The translations under genes and the position numbers were made by a program. From the NCBI RefSeq assembly GCF_002864045.1, contig NZ_PJPV01000026.1, positions 38,176-102,175 of the forward strand: DNA of 64,000 nt, read 5' to 3'. The DNA is from Endozoicomonas acroporae. Lineage in GTDB: Bacteria; Pseudomonadota; Gammaproteobacteria; Pseudomonadales; Endozoicomonadaceae. The notes below the pieces were generated by a model. It was given only the letters and a program-made list of their open reading frames with translations, was not told where the DNA came from and searched no databases. Shown here piece by piece: positions 58,972 through 64,000 of this stretch (position 1 is its first letter; every line of letters starts with the position of its first letter).

Positions 58972-59661
58972 ATGATTCCTCCCTCTTCTTCTCTAACATC
59001 TTCGTTCATTGCCGGTGCTGGCCAGTCGCCACCAGAGCCGAATCAGCCGGAATCTGTCTCTGGTGATTCTGTTGAGCTAAAGCTGTCCTCTGATGATGAT
59101 TTTTATCTTTTATATGTTGGTTCTTACACTTCTCCGGGAACTTTAAAGCAAGAGACAATTGAACGACTAAACAAAGATCATCCGGGAATATTCAATGGCC
59201 TTGAAGATCCAAATTGTTTATTTGAAGCTGATCCCGTTAAGTACCAGCCATTGGCAAAGTTAATTCATGATACTCGATTCTGTGATCTTAAAACCATTTT
59301 GAACCCTGATGTTGGTGCCCCCTGCTGGTGCGCCAAGAGAATGCTTTATGGTGAATACCAAGGTGGTTTTTACAAGGTTGAGGGAGACTATGAAGGAACA
59401 CAATGGGTTAGGGTTTATAGTGATAAGTATCAGCTTATGAAAAAAAACAAACAATTTTTTGCTCAACTGAGGGCATTTTTGTTTGATCAAAATATGAGTA
59501 ATGATGATAAAGTTATGAACTTACAGATGCTTTTTCCTCCAGTCGACCAAAGTGGGGAAGATGTGAGTCTTGATCAATTACATGAGAATATGGATTTACT
59601 TTTTCGCAATACTCTCAAGCAAGCTCAACAGCGAGCCATGAATTATGGCCTTAAGCCATAA
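58972..59661 (+). CDS. Hypothetical protein
   Basis: 229 residues. Residues 1-40 are Ser/Pro-rich and probably disordered; the remainder is soluble and mixed, with a cysteine pair in APCWCAKRM and YGEYQGGFYKVEGDYEG. No signal peptide, membrane segment or recognised domain. The gene has no Shine-Dalgarno and is AT-richer than neighbouring core genes, as many accessory genes here. It could be an effector by its layout (disordered N-terminus, soluble domain), but that is a guess. Confidence 0.62.
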   Translation: MIPPSSSLTSSFIAGAGQSPPEPNQPESVSGDSVELKLSSDDDFYLLYVGSYTSPGTLKQETIERLNKDHPGIFNGLEDPNCLFEADPVKYQPLAKLIHDTRFCDLKTILNPDVGAPCWCAKRMLYGEYQGGFYKVEGDYEGTQWVRVYSDKYQLMKKNKQFFAQLRAFLFDQNMSNDDKVMNLQMLFPPVDQSGEDVSLDQLHENMDLLFRNTLKQAQQRAMNYGLKP

Positions 59662-59843
59662 ATAAAAAGAAATGACCATTGAACGACGGGTTCTATAGGT
59701 ATTTTCAGACATCAGGGAAGTGCCGATGGCTTTATTCAATATAAGACAGCGGCCACCCAGCCGCCGTCCTCTGCAAGAACACGGGAAACGCTATTTCTGA
59801 CTAAGGATATTCCGGACACTCAATCAGTGAGCATTCAGGGCAG

Positions 59844-60797
59844 TCAGCCCCGATAGAAGTCCGCCTCACCCTCAGGGCGATTTTTAAACCGCCGATGAAG
59901 CCACATATACTGCTCAGGATGCTTACGAATTTGCTGCTCGACAAACTGGTTAACCTGCAGCGCATCCTGAAAGTCGTCACCGGAAGGAATCCCTTCCAGG
60001 GCACAATGCAATTGAACCCGATAGCCTTTGGCACCAGCCAGCCGGGTCACCGTCATGGGAATCACTTTCGCCCTGCCCGCTTTGGCAAGGCGTGAGGTAC
60101 TGGTAATGGTCGCTGCGGGAATACCGAAGAAAGGCACATAGAGTCCATTTTTGACGCCATAGTCCTGGTCAGGAGAGTACCAGACGGTTCTGCCCAACTT
60201 TAATGAGCGCAGCATGCCACGAACATCCTTCCTTCTCAGCAACTGGCTGCCAGGATCAAAACGGTGTCTTAAACGACGTTGAACGTATTCAAAAACCGGA
60301 TTCCCATGCTCTCGATAGGTGGCATCCACGCTGTGGCGCTGGGTAATCAGGCGACCTGCCAGTTCTATGGTAGTGAAATGCATAACCATCAGGAGGGTGC
60401 CATCATCAGACTTCAGTTTTTCCAGCCCTTGATAAGAAACGATCTTGTCCAACCTGCCGGAAGGCCACCACCAGGCGATGGTAACCTCCATGACACCAAT
60501 GCCGACTGACTCAAAGTTTTTCTTCAGCAGCACCTCTCTTTCAGCCTGGCTCAACTCAGGAAAACACTTCTCCAGATTCACCCGGGCAACATGAGCACGG
60601 TCACCCGCCACATGGTAAATGATACGTCCAAGCCATCGTCCCAGTTGGAGAAGCCAGCGATAAGGCAATAGCGAAGGGATAACGGTAAGCCCGATCACCA
60701 GCCAGGTAAGCCAGTACTTCGGGTGCAGATAGGCCCGACGAAAGACGTCGTCTGCACGGGCATCAGCCTGCTTGTTAACATCAGGGTTTTGCGACAT
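59844..60797 (-). CDS. Lipid A lauroyl-type acyltransferase (LpxL/HtrB family)
   Basis: 317 residues. One N-terminal membrane segment (about 30-50), then the acyltransferase domain with the catalytic H-x4-E in VMHFTTIELAGR, the conserved YSPDQDYG and VPFFGIPAAT, and LHRRFKNRPEGE close to the C-terminus. The enzyme adds a secondary acyl chain to Kdo2-lipid IVA in the inner membrane. It is divergent from minC with about 130 bp between. Whether it is LpxL or LpxM/LpxP cannot be decided; LpxL is the best guess. Confidence 0.9.
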   Translation of the reverse strand: MSQNPDVNKQADARADDVFRRAYLHPKYWLTWLVIGLTVIPSLLPYRWLLQLGRWLGRIIYHVAGDRAHVARVNLEKCFPELSQAEREVLLKKNFESVGIGVMEVTIAWWWPSGRLDKIVSYQGLEKLKSDDGTLLMVMHFTTIELAGRLITQRHSVDATYREHGNPVFEYVQRRLRHRFDPGSQLLRRKDVRGMLRSLKLGRTVWYSPDQDYGVKNGLYVPFFGIPAATITSTSRLAKAGRAKVIPMTVTRLAGAKGYRVQLHCALEGIPSGDDFQDALQVNQFVEQQIRKHPEQYMWLHRRFKNRPEGEADFYRG

Positions 60798-60927
60798 ATA
60801 GGTTAATTCAATACTTGTATCTGAACGTTGAGTTCTCTACGCTAGACTCTGCTGTATAAAAAGCTGACCATTTAATCTGCTGACTCTCGTCATACAAAGC
60901 CGTTATACACAACCAGAGTTGTACTTT

Positions 60928-61734
60928 ATGACCCTTCAACTGCAAACCGGTACTACCGCTGCAGCTTTCAAGATGACCGGTGGTATTTATACACTGACTA
61001 CTCTTGAATTGCATTCTACCAATCCTGCGGATATTACCAATCAGCTGGAGAACATGACGCGCAAGGCACCCAAGTTTTTCCAGCAGGCACCTGTCATCAT
61101 CGCCTTCGACCAACTCAGCCCGGAACAACCACCGATTGATCTTTACCAACTGCGCCATAGCCTGCAACAGTTTGGCCTGATCCTGATTGCTGTTCGTGGC
61201 GGCCAGGAAAGCCATAAACAGAACGCCATGATGGCAGGCATTCCCTGGCTCCCGTCACCAAGGCAACGGAACCGGTCAGAAGAAAATTCTGCTGCTCATG
61301 TGGAAAGCCATGTTGAAACCAATGTGGTCATCATGCAGAAATCCCACACCGCCAGTCCCGCTGCAGCAGAGAGTGCCAACCAGACGCAAACATCACCAGT
61401 CATTCATAAGACCACACTTATAGAACATCCGATCCGCTCTGGTCAGCAGGTCTATGCCGAGGGCGATCTGGTCATTACCAGCCCGGTCAGTTCCGGTGCA
61501 GAACTTCTGGCCGCCGGTAATATACACGTCTATGGTCCATTACGCGGCCGGGCCCTGGCCGGGGTCAATGGTAATACTGACGCCCGTATTTTCTGTCTGC
61601 AGTTTGAAGCCGAACTCATTTCCATCAACGGTCAGTATAAAATGCCCTCAGCAGCCAGTAACAGTGATCCCCTCTGGGGCGGCAGTGTTATTGTATCCCT
61701 CGAGGCACAAAGCTTGCACATAAAGAAACTTTAA
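60928..61734 (+). CDS. minC: Septum site-determining protein MinC
   Basis: 268 residues from the ATG at 60928 (a TTG three codons earlier is possible). The N-terminal FtsZ-inhibiting domain (about 1-105) is followed by a variable linker of about 65 residues that is longer than in E. coli and Ser/Glu/Thr-rich, then the C-terminal beta-helix (about 165-265) with [13 protein letters not shown] and [16 protein letters not shown]. It blocks FtsZ ring formation at cell poles. First gene of the minCDE operon. Confidence 0.95.
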   Translation: MTLQLQTGTTAAAFKMTGGIYTLTTLELHSTNPADITNQLENMTRKAPKFFQQAPVIIAFDQLSPEQPPIDLYQLRHSLQQFGLILIAVRGGQESHKQNAMMAGIPWLPSPRQRNRSEENSAAHVESHVETNVVIMQKSHTASPAAAESANQTQTSPVIHKTTLIEHPIRSGQQVYAEGDLVITSPVSSGAELLAAGNIHVYGPLRGRALAGVNGNTDARIFCLQFEAELISINGQYKMPSAASNSDPLWGGSVIVSLEAQSLHIKKL

Positions 61735-61782
61735 GAAATACTGGACAATAGTTCAGTTCTTGATTTATGACAGGATTTCACC

Positions 61783-62598
61783 TTGGCTCGTATTATTGTT
61801 GTGACTTCTGGAAAAGGTGGTGTTGGAAAAACCACCACCAGTGCTTCCATTGCAACAGGATTGGCTCTTAAAGGTCATCGGACAGTTGTCATTGACTTTG
61901 ATGTAGGCCTCAGAAACCTGGATCTCCTGATGGGCTGCGAGCGTCGTGTCGTGTACGACTTTGTCAACGTAATTAACGGTGAGGCCGAGCTGCATCAGGC
62001 GCTGATCAGAGACAAGCGCACAGAAAACCTGTCCATTCTGCCAGCATCCCAAACCCGGGACAAAGAAGCCCTTACCCATGCAGGGGTTGAAAAAGTCCTG
62101 AACCAGCTGGCAAAAGACTTTGAATACATCATCTGTGACTCTCCGGCAGGTATCGAACACGGTGCCCTGATGGCTCTCTACTTTGCCGATGAAGCCATTA
62201 TTACCACAAACCCTGAAGTGTCGTCCGTCCGGGACTCTGACCGTATCCTGGGTATTTTGCAAAGCAAGTCCCGTCGCGCAGTCGAAAACCTTGAACCCGT
62301 CAAAGAGCATCTACTGGTAACCCGCTACAATCCTGAGCGGGTGACACGGGGAGAAATGCTCAATATTCAGGATGTCGAGGAAATTCTGGCGATACCACTG
62401 ATTGGTGTGGTTCCTGAGTCCACCTCAGTCTTGAAAGCCTCCAACCAGGGGGTACCCGTCGTATGCAATACCGACAGTGATGCCGGTCAGGCATACAACG
62501 ATGTGGTAGCGCGCTTCCTTGGGGAAGACATACCACACCGTTTTCTCGAACCCGTCAAAAAAGGGTTCTTACAGCGCATGTTCGGAGGAATAGGATGA
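61783..62598 (+). CDS. minD: Septum site-determining ATPase MinD
   Basis: 271 residues. The start is a TTG at 61783 with AGGA at a good distance; it gives the universal MinD N-terminus MARIIVVTSGKGGVGKTT, with the deviant Walker A. Other marks are DFDVGLRNLDLLMG, the switch CDSPAGIEHGA and the C-terminal amphipathic helix (KKGFLQRMFGG). MinD binds the membrane in its ATP form and recruits MinC. The minE start overlaps its last bases. Confidence 0.97.
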   Translation: MARIIVVTSGKGGVGKTTTSASIATGLALKGHRTVVIDFDVGLRNLDLLMGCERRVVYDFVNVINGEAELHQALIRDKRTENLSILPASQTRDKEALTHAGVEKVLNQLAKDFEYIICDSPAGIEHGALMALYFADEAIITTNPEVSSVRDSDRILGILQSKSRRAVENLEPVKEHLLVTRYNPERVTRGEMLNIQDVEEILAIPLIGVVPESTSVLKASNQGVPVVCNTDSDAGQAYNDVVARFLGEDIPHRFLEPVKKGFLQRMFGGIG

Positions 62599-62846
62599 GT
62601 CTTATGCAGCTATTCCGCTCACGCAAAGAAGATAACAGCGCCGCGATTGCCAAGGAAAGGCTGCAGATCATAGTAGCCCATGAACGAAGCAGTCGAAGTG
62701 GGCGTGATTTTCTGCCAGCCATGGAGCGGGATATTCTTGAGGTTATTCAAAAATACATAGAGGTCCAGCAGGAGTGTATTGACATCAAGCTGGACTCTCA
62801 GGATGGTTGTTCTATCCTTGAGGTCAATGTACAGCTGCCGAACTAG
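62595..62846 (+). CDS. minE: Topological specificity factor MinE
   Basis: 83 residues; overlaps minD by four bases (ATGA). The N-terminal part with AKERLQIIVAHERS is the MinD-contact helix, and residues about 35-83 form the dimerising beta-alpha fold. It stimulates MinD ATPase and drives pole-to-pole oscillation. Last gene of minCDE; a partial MITE-like palindrome follows. Confidence 0.95.
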   Translation: MSLMQLFRSRKEDNSAAIAKERLQIIVAHERSSRSGRDFLPAMERDILEVIQKYIEVQQECIDIKLDSQDGCSILEVNVQLPN

Positions 62847-63148
62847 ACCGAGAATAGACTGCCGTACGGCAGTTGCCACGTAGGGCAGTTTATTCTTGGA
62901 CAATCTCTTGTTCCCTCGTAAAACGGCACTTGAACCTCTCGACAATGTGATAGAGATTTTGTTGCAACCTCGGGTAAAATCCCTGTAATCCAAAATCCCT
63001 TTCGCAACTTATCCCTGCAATCATTGCCTGATCATTGTATCTTTTTGCCAGCCGAAAGCCATTGCAGCCTGCACGGCAACATTGTTTACCAACCAAAATG
63101 AAGTCAAACATATTTTTTGTGAGATCACTACCTATCGCTTCAACCCGG
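62847..63148. other. Gap between minE and RING gene
   Basis: Apart from the short palindrome there is a minus-strand frame reaching to about 63210 that overlaps the end of the RING gene. It has no ribosome site or recognisable product, so I do not call it. Otherwise nothing is evident. Confidence 0.4.
62850..62905. repeat. Palindromic remnant related to MITE family 1
   Basis: CCGAGAATAGACTGCC near 62853 and its inexact complement (GGGCAGTTTATTCTTGG) near 62883 resemble the ends of family 1 with the interior deleted. It can fold as a hairpin and may terminate the min operon. Confidence 0.5.
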
Positions 63149-63790
63149 TCAATAGCCCAAAAGCAATTTCCGACATAGCCAACCAGCAGTAATGAGCGAA
63201 CAGCTGACAATACCTTCAGTCACTATTTTTTGGGGCAGATTATGATAGTGACAGTTTTGAGTGCCAGCCCTGCCGAAAAATACAGACATTACATCATCAC
63301 TGACTTCTGAGACACATCTTATGGCCAGGGTACAAGCAAGATCAACAGCTACAGCACAGGCATTAAAGCGAGCCAGCTTCTCAAGGTTGGTTGCATAAAA
63401 AAATCCACAATAAACAAATGTGCACGCCAACACCGTTCGATTGTACAGGGTATTGTAGAATTGATCCTTCAATGCACTGGTAAAACTGCCGTCTGAACTC
63501 TCTTTTGGTAGAAAAAAATTTTCCCTGCACATGGGGCAACGTGTGTTCCTTTCTCGCCATTCGATAATGCATGAACGACCGAAGACGTGCCCACACTTCA
63601 GGGTAGATAATGCATGGTCAGGCTCTTGGGAAAAATCCTCAAAGCAAATGAGGCAAGGGTTTTCAGCAGATGTTTGAGGGAACATGCTTATTTCATTCAT
63701 TTGGGTAAGTTCATTCGTATTATTCTTTTTAGACAGAGCAATCAACAACAAGTTCATACAGCCACTTACTTTAGTGGGCTCAGGCAGCAT
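63149..63790 (-). CDS. RING-finger membrane protein, candidate ubiquitin-ligase mimic
   Basis: 213 residues from the first ATG (63790); an ATG at 63700 would give 183 residues and still include the whole RING. Zinc ligands: C46-x2-C49, C66-G-H68, C74 and C85-P-M-C88. The normal fifth ligand is glycine (CGHVFG), a variant also known in some eukaryotic RFWD3-type RINGs. The Trp-containing helix (CIIEWRER) used for E2 contact is present. Three hydrophobic segments follow (about 115-133, 140-160 and 195-212). Bacterial RING proteins are usually effectors that hijack host ubiquitination; membrane anchoring suggests a host or bacterial membrane location. No secretion signal is recognised. Confidence 0.78.
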   Translation of the reverse strand: MLPEPTKVSGCMNLLLIALSKKNNTNELTQMNEISMFPQTSAENPCLICFEDFSQEPDHALSTLKCGHVFGRSCIIEWRERNTRCPMCRENFFLPKESSDGSFTSALKDQFYNTLYNRTVLACTFVYCGFFYATNLEKLARFNACAVAVDLACTLAIRCVSEVSDDVMSVFFGRAGTQNCHYHNLPQKIVTEGIVSCSLITAGWLCRKLLLGY

Positions 63791-64000
63791 TATCCAATTC
63801 TGAAACAGGTCAGTTTCAACAATGAAATAAGTAGCTGGCCATATGGAATCATATATTTCTGGCTACTTGGGCAGGTGCTATGCGAGGCACAACGGAGGGA
63901 GCATAGCCGTAGCTATGTGACCGGAGTTGTAACGAAGCAGAGTACCTGAACAAGGAGTCAGAAATATATGATTTCATATGGTTAGCTACTTAAAACCTAT
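63791..64000. other. Region upstream of the RING gene with MITE
   Basis: Only a MITE-like element (63828-63992) is visible; the promoter of the RING gene would lie within or next to it. Confidence 0.5.
63828..63992 (+). mobile_element. MITE-like palindromic element, family 2
   Basis: About 165 bp with 33-bp inverted ends that differ at three positions (TAAGTAGCTGGCCATATG at the left), each bordered by a TA dinucleotide, suggesting TA target duplication. The sequence is unrelated to family 1. No coding capacity. Confidence 0.8.

Noticed and set aside
62890..63210. 106-codon minus-strand frame after the RING gene
   Set aside because: Overlaps the RING coding end in another frame, lacks a ribosome site and shows no recognisable protein; a frameshifted extension of the RING gene was considered but is not needed.

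Overview
The window looks like a chromosomal segment of a host-associated gammaproteobacterium, most likely of the Endozoicomonadaceae (inference). The housekeeping genes are typical of marine Gammaproteobacteria: argR, fadH, nqrM/apbE, sthA, lptFG-pepA-holC, rapA, lpxL and minCDE. Between them lie genes that mimic eukaryotic proteins, plus an ATP/ADP-type nucleotide translocase of the kind found in bacteria living inside eukaryotic cells. No rRNA, tRNA, CRISPR array or phage is visible.

Layout. 0-9.6 kb: a cut-off unknown gene, argR with an ARG box over its promoter, a secreted-looking HD phosphohydrolase convergent with an NTT nucleotide transporter, a 1045-residue orphan exported protein and a hexose-6-phosphate mutarotase. 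9.6-21.3 kb is the accessory core: seven related genes (two in tandem on the minus strand, five in a row on the plus strand, split by a GNAT gene and a tetR-fadH pair). They share an upstream GGAACTT-N15/16-GTCTYAA element that looks like an ECF (RpoE-type) promoter, an AT-rich leader without Shine-Dalgarno, an acidic/hydrophobic middle segment and, in most, a strongly basic C-terminus (13-residue Lys repeats, about 18-residue Arg repeats, or bZIP-like basic motifs). At the end of this cluster is a 136-residue protein with a textbook eukaryotic basic helix-loop-helix domain. My reading, as inference, is a co-regulated set of candidate nucleus-targeted effectors.

21-32.4 kb: a gingipain-like (C25) multidomain secreted protease; apbE-nqrM-sthA; a PI3/4-kinase-like candidate effector with a tightly coupled partner; a decayed ParE-type toxin-antitoxin locus. 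32.5-42 kb: sdaA-gcvP-gcvT (serine/glycine catabolism, gcvH absent), a YjiH-type membrane protein, a cysteine hydrolase and a Dcu C4-dicarboxylate transporter. 42-53.6 kb: an acidic exported orphan, an RDD protein, lptF-lptG, pepA, holC, an outer-membrane beta-barrel and rapA.

53.7-64 kb: two tandem orphan paralogues with matching promoters and leader hairpins, a BCCT transporter, a tnpB remnant, an orphan, lpxL, minCDE, and a membrane-anchored RING-finger protein that resembles a eukaryotic ubiquitin ligase. Two unrelated families of about 165-bp palindromic MITE-like elements are scattered through the gaps; one of them supplies the stop codon of the Dcu gene.
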